A stretch of 64,000 bases of DNA from SIG480 sp045539475 (GCA_045539475.1 JAZQFJ010000053.1:62001-126000), one strand, 5' to 3'. Positions 32,807 through 41,863 are shown, numbered from the stretch's first letter. The notes: generated from the letters alone by a model not told the origin. A program made the numbers and translations.

Positions 32807-32836
32807 AGTATATCACAATATACGCTTTTTAGTCAA
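32807..32836 (-). promoter_or_regulatory. Promoter of AbiE operon
   Basis: On the minus strand, TTGACT (32831-32836), 18 bases, TATACT (32807-32812). Confidence 0.72.
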
Positions 32837-32912
32837 TGTTTTTTATAAATTTGTTCTAAACAAAATTTTACACATCCATTTTTACAAAACCGTACTTTCA
32901 AATACACAAAAC

Positions 32913-32946
32913 CCAACCTGCCGGGGCTGAGTATTATCCGCTCCTG
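32913..32946. repeat. 34-bp repeat, copy 2 (right of AbiE operon)
   Basis: Starts CCAACCTGCCGGGGCTG and ends ATCCGCTCCTG, in the same orientation as copy 1 at 31207. Together the copies bracket the 1.7-kb AbiE cassette. Confidence 0.7.
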
Positions 32947-32989
32947 CAAAATTTATTCAAAAAAATTTCAAAAAATATTCAAAAAAGGC

Positions 32990-33020
32990 TTGCATCGCAC
33001 CTGCGGGTACGATGTATAAT
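32990..33020 (+). promoter_or_regulatory. MerR-type promoter (19-bp spacer with dyad) of SLH gene
   Basis: TTGCAT (32990-32995), 19-base spacer, TATAAT (33015-33020). The dyad at 32993-33014 (CATCGCACC...GGGTACGATG) is symmetric at 18 of 22 positions. It has the same -35 box, spacing and dyad placement as the promoter at 24964. Confidence 0.68.
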
Positions 33021-33078
33021 TATCTTAAAATAATGGCTTGGTGTGTTTTCAGGCCGAAAATGAAAGAAGGAATTAAAA

Positions 33079-35448
33079 ATGAAAAGACTCATCAGCGTTC
33101 TTCTGTGCATATGCATGGCTATGACGCTAATCCCTGCTGCAGGTGCGGCGACCTCTACAGATATTGTCTGGGTTGGCGGCTTTGGTATGGGTGACGGTAC
33201 AACTACCACCTATTATAAGAACGGAGGCACAGCCGGCTCGGAGAGCGAGTGGAATGCAAAGCTCTACGACGACAACGGCACACTGACGCTTATTATCAAA
33301 GACCTTGCGTACGAGGGTGCAAAGAACGGTGTTCGCGCAGAAACAAATCTTAAGATAGTGTTGGAGGGAAACAACAGTATCACTTCCACAAAGACACATA
33401 CTCCCGGTATGCCAACCAATGAAGCTCACGGTATATATGCGAATACCGACTTTGAAATTATGGGGACAGATAATTCAACTTTGGTTGTCAGCAGTACCAA
33501 TGCAAATGCTATTATGGCATATAACCCATATGGATATAATTATAATGAGTCAATCACAATTACCAATGCAGACATTACCGCAACCGCAGGCGATGTAGGT
33601 ATCGTAGCTTCCGAGTCGCTGACTATAAGTGGATCGGTTATCAAGGCAACGGGAGTAAACCACGGTTTACAAGGCGGTGGCTTCGGAAGTAGCCCGTATA
33701 CCAACATCACTGTTACGGACAGTACCATTACAGCAACTGCCACCGGAAATGACGGTGCTGCATTCAAATCCGCTCCGGTAGTAACTGAAGATTACCAGTG
33801 GCGCAGTGCAGTCGATGGCGAGTGGACGGCTTATGCAAGCAATGATGCTGACTTTGCTGCTGCAAAGTATATAGAGTTCAAACCCGGTTCTCCCGTCTCT
33901 GTCGAGCTTGAGGATATTGAGTTTACTCATGCTTATGACGCTCAGAGAAACCCGACATTCCCGGCAAAGGATGATACGATATCCCTCAGTTCCTTGGATT
34001 ATCCGTTGGATGCCGACGGTAGTCGTATGCAAACAAATGAGGGTGAGTGGACGCTTACTGACGTCGGTGCTTATTACTTTATAAAGGATACTGCGTCTGA
34101 AGATCTTAAAGATATAATCGAAGGAATTGCAGATAACTACACCGGAATTAATACCGATGAAATTATCATTCACGAGCTTAAAGACGGTGATACGCATATT
34201 GCATATGGTGTGGTCGTAGCCTTTGATGCTGAAGAACAGCGTGCTTTTTATCTTGGTGATACTTGGAGCAACGGAGCTGGATATTTGCTTGCTATGGGAG
34301 CGCAGAATGATACAACAACTATGACAGCAACTATGGTTCCGACTGACTTTATAGATGTGGCGGAGTACAAGATTGAGATCGACAAATTCGCTACATACAC
34401 ATTTACCGAAGCTTCCTCCGGCTATGAAGCGCAGACTCCGGTTACGGTAACCGTAAGCAACACAGGAACTGCTGCAACAGGCGAGTTGAATGTATCGCTT
34501 TCCGGAGAAGATGCAGAAAGCTTTGAACTGAGTGCGACTACTATTGACAATATCGAAGTAAACGGCGAAGCAACATTTACAGTTGTTCCAAAGGAAGACC
34601 TTGCGGTCACAACGCATACCGCAACTGTTTCTGTCGGCAGCGGCACCATAATTCCCAAGAGCTTTAATGTAAGCTTCTCTGTAATCGCAGGCGAAGAAGG
34701 AGAAGAAGGAGAAGAAGGAGAACAGCCGTCCGGAAACAGACACTACGGCGGACTTGAGGCAGGCGGAGATACATCAAGAACAGGTGCAGATAATCTCGGC
34801 TCACAGTATAAGGATGAAGACGAGCCTGAGACCGAGACCAAGCCGGTTACACCGCCGGATGACGGTGTATGCGACGGTTCTGCGGCTGACAACTGCCCGG
34901 CGGCAAACTTTGCTGACCTTAACACAGGCGCATGGTATCACGCAGATGTTGACTATGCAATTGAAAAGGGGCTCTTCAACGGAACCTCCAACACTGCATT
35001 CTCACCCAACGGAAAGCTTACGCGCGCAATGCTTGTTGCTGTGCTTTACCGCGCAGAGGGCTCACCCGCAACAAACAAGAGCATCCCGTTTGCTGATGTT
35101 GATATGGGCGCATACTATGCAAATGCTGTCATCTGGGCACAGCAGAACCGCATTGTAACGGGCGTTTCCGAAACTAACTTTGCTCCGGATGAGTATATCA
35201 CACGTGAGCAGATTGCAACAATCCTTTTCCGCTATGCTTCCTACAAGGGAAGAAACGTAGACGTTAATGACGAAGCTCTCAGCTTTGCAGATGCAGCCTC
35301 CGTTTCGGATTATGCTCTCGCAGCAATGACCTGGAATATCAAGAACGGTTTTGTTCAGGGCAGAAGCGGAAATATGCTTGCTCCGCGCGAAAGTGCAACA
35401 AGAGCAGAAGCAGCAGCGCTTCTCCACAGATTTCTCGAAGCAAAGTAA
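33079..35448 (+). CDS. SLH-domain surface protein with beta-helix-like region
   Basis: A 789-residue secreted protein. The signal peptide ends near residue 23 (AAGAAT). Residues 60-230 consist of short repeated strands rich in Thr, Asn and Gly (NNSIT, NADITATAGD, DSTITATA) with the spacing of a right-handed beta-helix. Residues 430-535 form an Ig-like or CARDB-like domain (TVTVSNTGTAATGELNVSL). A GEEGEEGEEGEQ linker lies near 539. Three SLH repeats (about 610-789) bind secondary wall polymer. GAAGGAA precedes the ATG. It is driven by the MerR-type promoter at 32990. Ligand unknown. Confidence 0.83.
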   Translation: MKRLISVLLCICMAMTLIPAAGAATSTDIVWVGGFGMGDGTTTTYYKNGGTAGSESEWNAKLYDDNGTLTLIIKDLAYEGAKNGVRAETNLKIVLEGNNSITSTKTHTPGMPTNEAHGIYANTDFEIMGTDNSTLVVSSTNANAIMAYNPYGYNYNESITITNADITATAGDVGIVASESLTISGSVIKATGVNHGLQGGGFGSSPYTNITVTDSTITATATGNDGAAFKSAPVVTEDYQWRSAVDGEWTAYASNDADFAAAKYIEFKPGSPVSVELEDIEFTHAYDAQRNPTFPAKDDTISLSSLDYPLDADGSRMQTNEGEWTLTDVGAYYFIKDTASEDLKDIIEGIADNYTGINTDEIIIHELKDGDTHIAYGVVVAFDAEEQRAFYLGDTWSNGAGYLLAMGAQNDTTTMTATMVPTDFIDVAEYKIEIDKFATYTFTEASSGYEAQTPVTVTVSNTGTAATGELNVSLSGEDAESFELSATTIDNIEVNGEATFTVVPKEDLAVTTHTATVSVGSGTIIPKSFNVSFSVIAGEEGEEGEEGEQPSGNRHYGGLEAGGDTSRTGADNLGSQYKDEDEPETETKPVTPPDDGVCDGSAADNCPAANFADLNTGAWYHADVDYAIEKGLFNGTSNTAFSPNGKLTRAMLVAVLYRAEGSPATNKSIPFADVDMGAYYANAVIWAQQNRIVTGVSETNFAPDEYITREQIATILFRYASYKGRNVDVNDEALSFADAASVSDYALAAMTWNIKNGFVQGRSGNMLAPRESATRAEAAALLHRFLEAK

Positions 35449-35493
35449 ACCCTGTACATAAATCAGGTTTTATGATGAGCTGAAATATAAAAG

Positions 35494-35517
35494 TGGGTGC
35501 CGTTCACCCGGCACCCA
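35494..35517 (+). promoter_or_regulatory. Hairpin between SLH genes
   Basis: TGGGTGCCG and CGGCACCCA form a 9-bp stem without an immediate T-run. Probably a leaky terminator or mRNA-processing hairpin allowing partial read-through into 35544. Confidence 0.5.
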
Positions 35518-35543
35518 TAAACAATTTTTGGAGGGAATAGAAA

Positions 35544-36932
35544 ATGACAAAAAGAATTTTAAGCGCGCTCCTTTGCGTTTGTGTATTTGCAGCGCTTCTT
35601 TCCGGTATCGCATTCGGTGCAGCAACGAACATCAAGGTCACATCGGCAGGCTACTTCAACAACGGCGACGTAAAGAATCTCAGCATCGATTTTGGCTGGG
35701 ATACGGCATCCGCAGCAAGCCGTCTCACGATCATGACAAACCGTCTGCGTTCCGAGGGAGAGGAAGGAACCGATAAGTATTACGGTGACTTCACAGACCT
35801 AGGATACTACGGCAGAGCCTTCTCATCATGGGATGAAGTTACTGCACAGGCAGGCAAGTTCGGTATGCTTCTTGCAACAGACGAGCATAAGATGACTTAC
35901 GGCAAAACAAATTCGCTCACTCTTTACTTCGAAGAGGGCGATATCCCGATGAACGTAAACAGGACCTACTATGTATATCTCTGGACATACTACGGCGGTC
36001 ACTATTATCCGGATAACCTCTTTATGGTGCTTCAGGTAAAGAACGGCGAGTTTAAATTTGCTCCGGCAAAGGGACGCAACGATTACGGCAGCTTCACACT
36101 CCTTAAGGGCGGCGTGGCAACAACTCCGGAATTCAAGGACGTCAAGAAGTCAGACTATTTCTTCGAGCCGGTAAACTGGGCAGTACAGAAGGCAATCACC
36201 AACGGAACATCCAACACAGCATTCTCTCCGAATGCAACATGCACACGCGCGCAGATCCTCACATTCCTCTGGCGTGCGGCGGGTTCTCCGGAGCCGACAG
36301 GCACAAATCCGTATAAGGATGTTAAGACAAGTGACTATTTCTATAAGGTAGCTCTTTGGGCAAAGGAAAAGGGCATCTACAATCCGGGCGGCACAACCTT
36401 CGGTCCGAACGCACAGTGCACACGCGCTTCGACCGTTGAGTATTTCTGGCGTTTTGCAGGCGCACCTTCCGCTACCCGCGTTCCGTTCTCGGATGTGGCA
36501 CAGTCAAGCACGCTTGATAAAGCTGTTTCATGGGCTGTAAGAAAGGGTATCACAAACGGCACCGGCGGCACGGCGTTCTCTCCGAACACCACCTGCACAC
36601 GTGCGCAGATTGTTACCTTCCTTCACCGTTACTATGTTACTGCGCTTGACAACTCCCAGCTTATCACAGACCTTATAAACGCTGCAACACGCACGGTAAC
36701 AAGCATGACGCTTGACCCGAATCCGCCCGAGGATTACAGAAAGCAGCCGGACTGGTACGGAACTCTCACACCTCCCGCAAAGATGAGCGACGAGCGCCTT
36801 CTTGCAGAGTATGAGAACATCCAGAAGGTAATTGAAGATTTCCGCAGCCGCGACATTTATATGAGTGACGGACCTTACTCCCGCGAGCTTGATTTGTGGT
36901 CGGAAGTAAGCCGCCGCAGACTGGATAGATAA
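35544..36932 (+). CDS. SLH-domain surface protein, small
   Basis: A 462-residue secreted protein. The signal peptide ends near residue 25 (AFGAAT). A domain of about 150 residues (30-185), rich in Tyr and Trp, does not match a family I know. Three SLH repeats cover about 195-365 (FKDVKKSDYFFEPV, NGTSNTAFSPNATCTRAQILTF and two more). The last 95 residues are charged and helical. Its SLH repeats resemble those of the CAP-domain protein more than those of its immediate neighbour, suggesting duplication within the cluster. GGAGGG precedes the ATG. Probably partly co-transcribed with 33079. Confidence 0.8.
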   Translation: MTKRILSALLCVCVFAALLSGIAFGAATNIKVTSAGYFNNGDVKNLSIDFGWDTASAASRLTIMTNRLRSEGEEGTDKYYGDFTDLGYYGRAFSSWDEVTAQAGKFGMLLATDEHKMTYGKTNSLTLYFEEGDIPMNVNRTYYVYLWTYYGGHYYPDNLFMVLQVKNGEFKFAPAKGRNDYGSFTLLKGGVATTPEFKDVKKSDYFFEPVNWAVQKAITNGTSNTAFSPNATCTRAQILTFLWRAAGSPEPTGTNPYKDVKTSDYFYKVALWAKEKGIYNPGGTTFGPNAQCTRASTVEYFWRFAGAPSATRVPFSDVAQSSTLDKAVSWAVRKGITNGTGGTAFSPNTTCTRAQIVTFLHRYYVTALDNSQLITDLINAATRTVTSMTLDPNPPEDYRKQPDWYGTLTPPAKMSDERLLAEYENIQKVIEDFRSRDIYMSDGPYSRELDLWSEVSRRRLDR

Positions 36933-36941
36933 AAAATCCCC

Positions 36942-36978
36942 AAAACAGGTTTAAGGCGATGCCTTGAACCTGTTTTTT
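36942..36978 (+). terminator. Terminator of SLH cluster
   Basis: AACAGGTTTAAGGC/GCCTTGAACCTGTT stem (one G-T) with T7. Confidence 0.9.
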
Positions 36979-37016
36979 TGTGCATAAATTTACAAGTTCT
37001 GCTGCAACGCCAAATC

Positions 37017-37045
37017 TTGATTATCAGAAGTGTTTGTGTTATAAT
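37017..37045 (+). promoter_or_regulatory. Promoter of M20 peptidase operon
   Basis: TTGATT (37017-37022), 17 bases, TATAAT (37040-37045). Confidence 0.72.
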
Positions 37046-37072
37046 TTAAATAATAGAATTCAAGGAGAGATA

Positions 37073-38332
37073 ATGATGGACACAAAGCGTATTTGCAGTT
37101 TGATTGAAGAAAGAAAGGAAGAACTTTTTGAACTTCTTAGCAGTCTTGTCAGAATAAATTCCGAGAATTTCAGCACAGGCGGGAATGAAGAGGAATGTGC
37201 GAAGTATATCGATAAGCTTTGCCGTGAGCTTGGGTTGGAAAGCGATGTTTATTCTCCGATGGAACTTCCTGGTTTTTCCGAGCATCCGGATTACATTGCG
37301 GGGCATAATCTTGAAAACCGCCCGAATGTCGTTGCGCGATGGCAGGGCGAAGAAAACGTTGATGAGCTTATGCTTATGGCGCATACGGACACCGTTGTTA
37401 TAGGTGACCTTGAAAACTGGGAGATGGATCCTCTTTCGGGAGAAGTTCGCGACGGCAAGATTTTCGGCAGAGGGGCATGTGATGACAAGTATGGAATTGC
37501 GGCAGCCTTGTTTATAATAAAGCTCTTGAAGGAAGAAGGATTTGTTCCGAAAAGGAATTTGCTTTTTGCCGGATACTGCGATGAAGAGCGCGGCGGTTCC
37601 CACGGCGCAATGGCTGCTGTTATGAAATACCCGTGCAAGCGCATTGTAAATATGGACGGAAGAGATCAGATATGGCATTGCGGCTCCGGTGGCGGAGAGC
37701 TGAAATATCTGTTCCATACAAAGGACACGGTTGACAGCGCTCTTGCTGCGGCAAAGGCACTTCCGACGGTGCTTGAAGAGATGGAGAGATTTGCAGATGC
37801 ACGCAAAAAAGAGCTTGAGGCCAACCCGTATTATGCGGGAACAATTATTCCGCAGACATCTCTGCGTTATATGGGCGTCCGCGCGGGAAATCACGGTGCA
37901 GACCTCGGTAAGGGTGAGGTTCACTTTGTGTTTTATACAGACAAGACTAAAGACGAAATTTATGCTGAGCTTCACGAAATTGAAGCTATCCTGACAGAAC
38001 GCCTTGCCCCGCTTGGCATTGTCGGTGACGGATTTGTGCCTGAAACCAGATTTTTTCACTATGTACATACCGAGCCGGACAGCGAGGATATTAAGAATAT
38101 GCTTGCGGCATCGCGAGATGTGCGCGGTATTGAACCAATAGTTTGCGGCTCGTGCCTTTCCGATCTCTCTGTAATTTCAAAATACGGAAGCAGCCGTGCA
38201 TTTGCGTTCGGAGCGGGACGTGATTTCAGCAAAAAAGGCGGCGCACATCAGCCCAACGAATATATAGAGTGCGATAAGCTTGTGGAGTATACAAAGATTA
38301 TTGCGGCATATGTTATCCGCACATTGGGGTAA
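37073..38332 (+). CDS. M20-family metallopeptidase / deacylase
   Basis: A 419-residue zinc hydrolase of the M20 dipeptidase family. Zinc ligands appear in LMAHTDTV near residue 102 (His, with the catalytic Asp two on) and RGACDDKYG near residue 136, then the catalytic Glu pair in YCDEERGGSHG near residue 171. A lid or dimerisation domain lies between. Substrates in the family include dipeptides, N-acyl amino acids and N-acetyl-diamino acids. AAGGAG lies just before two adjacent ATGs (37073 and 37076), either of which may be used. It starts a run of closely spaced genes to 41817. Confidence 0.85.
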   Translation: MMDTKRICSLIEERKEELFELLSSLVRINSENFSTGGNEEECAKYIDKLCRELGLESDVYSPMELPGFSEHPDYIAGHNLENRPNVVARWQGEENVDELMLMAHTDTVVIGDLENWEMDPLSGEVRDGKIFGRGACDDKYGIAAALFIIKLLKEEGFVPKRNLLFAGYCDEERGGSHGAMAAVMKYPCKRIVNMDGRDQIWHCGSGGGELKYLFHTKDTVDSALAAAKALPTVLEEMERFADARKKELEANPYYAGTIIPQTSLRYMGVRAGNHGADLGKGEVHFVFYTDKTKDEIYAELHEIEAILTERLAPLGIVGDGFVPETRFFHYVHTEPDSEDIKNMLAASRDVRGIEPIVCGSCLSDLSVISKYGSSRAFAFGAGRDFSKKGGAHQPNEYIECDKLVEYTKIIAAYVIRTLG

Positions 38333-38336
38333 GGAA

Positions 38337-39137
38337 ATGAAATCTAATTTACATACTCACACAACCTACTGTGATGGAAAGAATAATCCGGAAGATATTG
38401 TTCTTTCTGCGATAAAGCACGGATTTGATTCAATCGGCTTTTCCGGGCACGGATACACGGATTTTGATCCCTCATACTGTATGAAGGATACAGACGGATA
38501 TATTCGCGAAATAAAAGCTCTCCGTGAAAAGTACAAGAAGGATATCTGCATATATCTCGGCATTGAAGAAGATGCTTTTTGCCTTACGGACAGAGAAAAA
38601 TTTGACTATATAATCGGCTCGTGCCATTACATCTGCAAGGATGGAAGGTATTATCCGGTTGATTCAAACATCGAATGTATGAAAGCGTGCATTTCGGCAT
38701 TCGGCGGGGATGTGCTGAAGCTTGCCGAGGTATATTATTCATCGTTTTGTAAGTACATATTAAGCCGTAAGCCGGATGTTATAGGCCATTTCGACCTCAT
38801 AACGAAGTTTGATGAGGCAGAACCGGCGATTTTCCTTAACAATGCAGAATATATAAAGATTGCAACCGGATATATAAAAAAAGCGGCGCAGGCGGGTTCT
38901 CTTTTTGAGGTAAACACCGGTGCAATTGCGCGCGGGTATCGGAAAACTCCGTATCCGCAGCAGGAGCTTCTTTATACGCTTTTAAAGCTTGATGCAGGAG
39001 TTGTGCTGTCGTCGGACAGCCATAGCGCAGACACGCTTGACTTCGCGTTCCCGGAAGCAAAAGCTTTGTTACGCGACATAGGCTTTAGGTATACATATGT
39101 GTTGCAGAATAATGAGTTTGTGAAAGACTGTTTATAA
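38337..39137 (+). CDS. PHP-domain phosphatase, histidinol-phosphatase-like
   Basis: A 266-residue PHP-fold metal-dependent phosphatase. NLHTHTTYCDG at residues 4-14 supplies the first metal-binding His pair, GFSGHGY near residue 36 the next, and GHFDLI and SSDSHSADT the last. These are the hallmarks of HisK/HisJ histidinol-phosphatases. No his genes are nearby, so another sugar or nucleotide phosphate is possible. The ATG at 38337 has AAGGAA directly upstream and begins five bases after the peptidase stop. Confidence 0.83.
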   Translation: MKSNLHTHTTYCDGKNNPEDIVLSAIKHGFDSIGFSGHGYTDFDPSYCMKDTDGYIREIKALREKYKKDICIYLGIEEDAFCLTDREKFDYIIGSCHYICKDGRYYPVDSNIECMKACISAFGGDVLKLAEVYYSSFCKYILSRKPDVIGHFDLITKFDEAEPAIFLNNAEYIKIATGYIKKAAQAGSLFEVNTGAIARGYRKTPYPQQELLYTLLKLDAGVVLSSDSHSADTLDFAFPEAKALLRDIGFRYTYVLQNNEFVKDCL

Positions 39138-39154
39138 GAAAAGAGGCTTGGAAC

Positions 39155-39628
39155 GTGGCAAATTTCAAAACGAATACAATGCGGATACTTGATTCCGCTA
39201 AGGTAAACTACAAGGTTTATACATATGAGAGTGACGGGGATTTTGACGGGCAGTCCGTTGCACGGAAAATCGGTGTGGATGAGAACTGTGTTTTCAAAAC
39301 GCTTGTTACCGTTGCTCCGTCGAAAAATCACTATGTCTTTGTTGTGCCGGTTAATCGTGAGCTTGACTTAAAGGCGTGCGCGCGTGCGGTCGGTGAAAAG
39401 GCGGTTGAGATGATTGCCGTAAAGGATATCAATAAGGTGACCGGTTATATACGTGGCGGGTGCTCGCCGATAGGAATGAAAAAGCAGTATGTAACGGTGG
39501 TTGACAGCGCGTGCCTGTCTCTTGAGAAAATGGTGTTCAGCGCAGGAAAAATAGGCTATCAGGTGGAGCTTGCACCGTCTGATTTGCTTTCCGTAACCGG
39601 AGCAAAAACCGACAATGTTGCAAGATAG
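39155..39628 (+). CDS. ybaK: Cys-tRNA(Pro)/Cys-tRNA(Cys) deacylase, YbaK/EbsC type
   Basis: A 157-residue trans-editing protein that hydrolyses mischarged aminoacyl-tRNA. The fold is recognised from FKTLVTV near residue 46 (Lys of the active site), VPVNRELDLK, GYIRGGCSPIGMKK near residues 98-111 and the FSAGKIGYQVEL segment. The start is GTG, 18 bases after the preceding stop, with GAGG upstream. Length matches the family. Confidence 0.9.
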   Translation: MANFKTNTMRILDSAKVNYKVYTYESDGDFDGQSVARKIGVDENCVFKTLVTVAPSKNHYVFVVPVNRELDLKACARAVGEKAVEMIAVKDINKVTGYIRGGCSPIGMKKQYVTVVDSACLSLEKMVFSAGKIGYQVELAPSDLLSVTGAKTDNVAR

Positions 39629-39642
39629 GAAGGAAGATGAAT

Positions 39643-40086
39643 ATGAGAAAAAAGCTTCAGGATAAGATGTTTGAGGTAAGCTATTTATTTGAGCTGCTTA
39701 TATCGGTAATAGTCGGGGTGGCGATACTTATTTTTGCCATTCGGCTTGTTGTTGATATGTTTGATATGTCCCTGTATTCAAAGGGGGCTGCGGCTCTTGT
39801 CACAGTGCTGGACGATGCAATAATTCTTGCAATCGGCGCCGAGCTTATAAAAATGCTTTGTAAGCACACTCCGGAAACGATCATCGAGGTGCTTGCTTTC
39901 GCTCTTGCGCGTCAGCTTATTGTAGGACATGCCGCGCCGTGGGAAAATCTCATAACGGTGTTGGCTATTGCAGTTCTCTTTGCAGTAAGAAGATTTTTGC
40001 TGAATCGTCACGATATGGTTGAAACTCCCGACGGGCTTGTGGAGATTGATGAAAAAGAAGAAGTGCCGGATGTAATACCGTTTTGA
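39643..40086 (+). CDS. PsiE-like small membrane protein
   Basis: A 147-residue protein with four predicted transmembrane segments (about residues 17-40, 50-75, 83-100 and 105-125) and an acidic C-terminus. The pattern LDDAIILAIGAELIKML, then ETIIEVLAFALARQLIV, resembles the phosphate-starvation-inducible PsiE family, whose molecular role is not known. The ATG at 39643 is spaced eight bases from AAGGA; the ATG at 39637 is too close. Confidence 0.65.
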   Translation: MRKKLQDKMFEVSYLFELLISVIVGVAILIFAIRLVVDMFDMSLYSKGAAALVTVLDDAIILAIGAELIKMLCKHTPETIIEVLAFALARQLIVGHAAPWENLITVLAIAVLFAVRRFLLNRHDMVETPDGLVEIDEKEEVPDVIPF

Positions 40087-40101
40087 TGAGAGGAAAACAC
40101 T

Positions 40102-41052
40102 ATGAAAATTGTAATTCTTGATAAAAACACCGTCACTAACGGAGATTTGTCATTTGCGCCGATTGAGGCTCTTGGTGAGGTTGCGGCATATGATGCAATG
40201 GCGCATGAAAAGCTGGCGGATGCCATTGGTGATGCGGATGCTGTTATATGCAATAAAGCAGTGCTGAGCCGCGATGTGATAGAAAACTGCCCGAAGCTAA
40301 AATACATCGGTCTGTTTGCAACGGGATATAACAATATAGATATCGCATATGCACGTGAGCGAGGTATTGCGGTGTGCAATGTTCCGGGATATTCAACGCA
40401 GTCTGTTGCACAGCACACCTTTGCATTTATTCTTGCCCTTGCGGGAAGCACATGTGAATATACCGAGTCAACCCGCAACGACGGTTGGATAAAATCACAC
40501 ACTTTTTCGTACTTCCCGTTCCCGCTCATTGAGCTTTCGGGGAAAACGCTCGGTATTTTCGGGTACGGAAGCATCGGGCGTGAGGTCGCAAAAATCGGTC
40601 GTGCGTTTAATATGAATATAATTGTAAATACGCGCTCGCCGGAAAAAGTGACGGATGCGGAGGTGGTTGCGCGTGATGAGCTTTTTGCGCGTTCGGATTT
40701 TCTAACTCTCCATGCTCCGCTCACTCCGGAGACGGAAAAAATGGTCAACGAAAAAACGCTGTCGCTTATGAAAAAGACAGCATTTCTGATAAACACCTCT
40801 CGCGGAGGTGCAATTGATGAAGAGGCACTTGCCGGGGCACTTAATCGTGGTCAGATTGCCGGCGCGGGACTCGATGTTCTCACCGTTGAGCCGATGGCAT
40901 CGGACAATCCGCTCAAATCTGCGAAAAATTGCCTTATCACTCCGCATATTGCATGGGCGCCGTTTGAGACACGCGTCCGCCTTATCGACCGCGTAGCGGA
41001 AAATTTGGCGGCATTTGCATCCGGTAACCCAATAAATGTGGTCAATAAATAA
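40102..41052 (+). CDS. D-isomer-specific 2-hydroxyacid dehydrogenase
   Basis: A 316-residue NAD(P)-dependent enzyme that reduces 2-keto acids such as hydroxypyruvate or glyoxylate. The Rossmann motif is FGYGSIGREVAKIGRAF near residue 155. The catalytic Arg lies in NTSRGGAIDEEAL near residue 235, the Glu thirty residues on, and His in ITPHIAWAPFETR near residue 284. GLFATGYNNID near residue 77 is typical of glycerate dehydrogenase (HPR). Substrate specificity cannot be fixed. GAGAGG precedes the start. Confidence 0.9.
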   Translation: MKIVILDKNTVTNGDLSFAPIEALGEVAAYDAMAHEKLADAIGDADAVICNKAVLSRDVIENCPKLKYIGLFATGYNNIDIAYARERGIAVCNVPGYSTQSVAQHTFAFILALAGSTCEYTESTRNDGWIKSHTFSYFPFPLIELSGKTLGIFGYGSIGREVAKIGRAFNMNIIVNTRSPEKVTDAEVVARDELFARSDFLTLHAPLTPETEKMVNEKTLSLMKKTAFLINTSRGGAIDEEALAGALNRGQIAGAGLDVLTVEPMASDNPLKSAKNCLITPHIAWAPFETRVRLIDRVAENLAAFASGNPINVVNK

Positions 41053-41067
41053 AAGGAGAACTCAAAA

Positions 41068-41817
41068 ATGCAACAGACAGAAATTTTTGTAAAATCAAGC
41101 ATTGACGGAACTATGCAGCCGTCGCTGTTCTATAAGTCGCCGAACAAAGGAAGACCGCTTCTTGTTGTACTTCATACATGGAGCTATGACCGATTCAATC
41201 AGCTGGGGATGGTTCCGTATGCGGAAAAGTATGATTTCAATCTGCTTCTTCCGGAGTTCCGCGGCGCAAACCTTGTATCAAATGAGCACAAAACAGATGC
41301 GTGCGGCTCGCTTCTTGCAAAGCAGGACATCAAGGATGCCGTTGAATACATAAAGGAAAACGAGGATATAGATTCGGATAACATATTTCTTCTCGGTAAC
41401 AGCGGCGGAGGGCATATGACACTGCTTATGGCGGGATATTGCCCAGAGCTTTTTAAATGCATGTGTGCATATGTTCCGATAACGGACCTCACAAAATGGG
41501 TGAACGAAAACCCGAGGTATACAGAGCATATTCTTGCCTGCTGCAGCAACAGCGAAGAAGAGATGCTTAAACGCTCTCCCGTGACGTATATCGACAAGAT
41601 TGCAACAGCAAATCTTAAAATTTGTCACGGCAAATTTGACCCGTCCGTTCCGGTTACGCAGAGTATTGATTTTTTCAATATGCTTATGAAAAAATATCCC
41701 AAAAGCCGCGTGTTCCTCGATATCTTCGATGGAGGCCACGAGCTTGACCGCGAGCAGGCAATGTACTGGATTATGTCTCAATACGTCGGCGTAGAAAAGG
41801 TTAAAGTAACGGGATAG
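41068..41817 (+). CDS. Alpha/beta hydrolase (prolyl-oligopeptidase-like esterase)
   Basis: A 249-residue serine hydrolase. The nucleophile elbow is GNSGGGH near residues 111-117, the acid is probably Asp in HGKFDPSVPV near residue 194, and the His is in DGGHELD near residue 226. The N-terminus has the HTWSYDRFN oxyanion region. There is no signal peptide. AAAGGAG precedes the ATG. It is last in the gene run before a strong hairpin. Likely an acyl esterase or small peptidase. Confidence 0.82.
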   Translation: MQQTEIFVKSSIDGTMQPSLFYKSPNKGRPLLVVLHTWSYDRFNQLGMVPYAEKYDFNLLLPEFRGANLVSNEHKTDACGSLLAKQDIKDAVEYIKENEDIDSDNIFLLGNSGGGHMTLLMAGYCPELFKCMCAYVPITDLTKWVNENPRYTEHILACCSNSEEEMLKRSPVTYIDKIATANLKICHGKFDPSVPVTQSIDFFNMLMKKYPKSRVFLDIFDGGHELDREQAMYWIMSQYVGVEKVKVTG

Positions 41818-41832
41818 AAGAGAAAAATATAT

Positions 41833-41862
41833 CAGGCAGAAGCAAAACGCTTCTGCCTGTGT
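41833..41862. terminator. Bidirectional terminator
   Basis: Perfect 11-bp stem CAGGCAGAAGC/GCTTCTGCCTG between convergent genes. The minus-strand side runs into TATATTTTTCTC. Confidence 0.8.
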
Positions 41863-41863
41863 G

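Noticed and set aside
33667..34743. 358-residue open frame opposite the SLH protein gene
   Set aside because: The plus-strand gene has a signal peptide, SLH repeats, ribosome site and promoter; the antisense frame has none.
37046..38068. 340-residue open frame opposite the M20 peptidase
   Set aside because: No motif or ribosome site; the sense gene carries all M20 zinc motifs.
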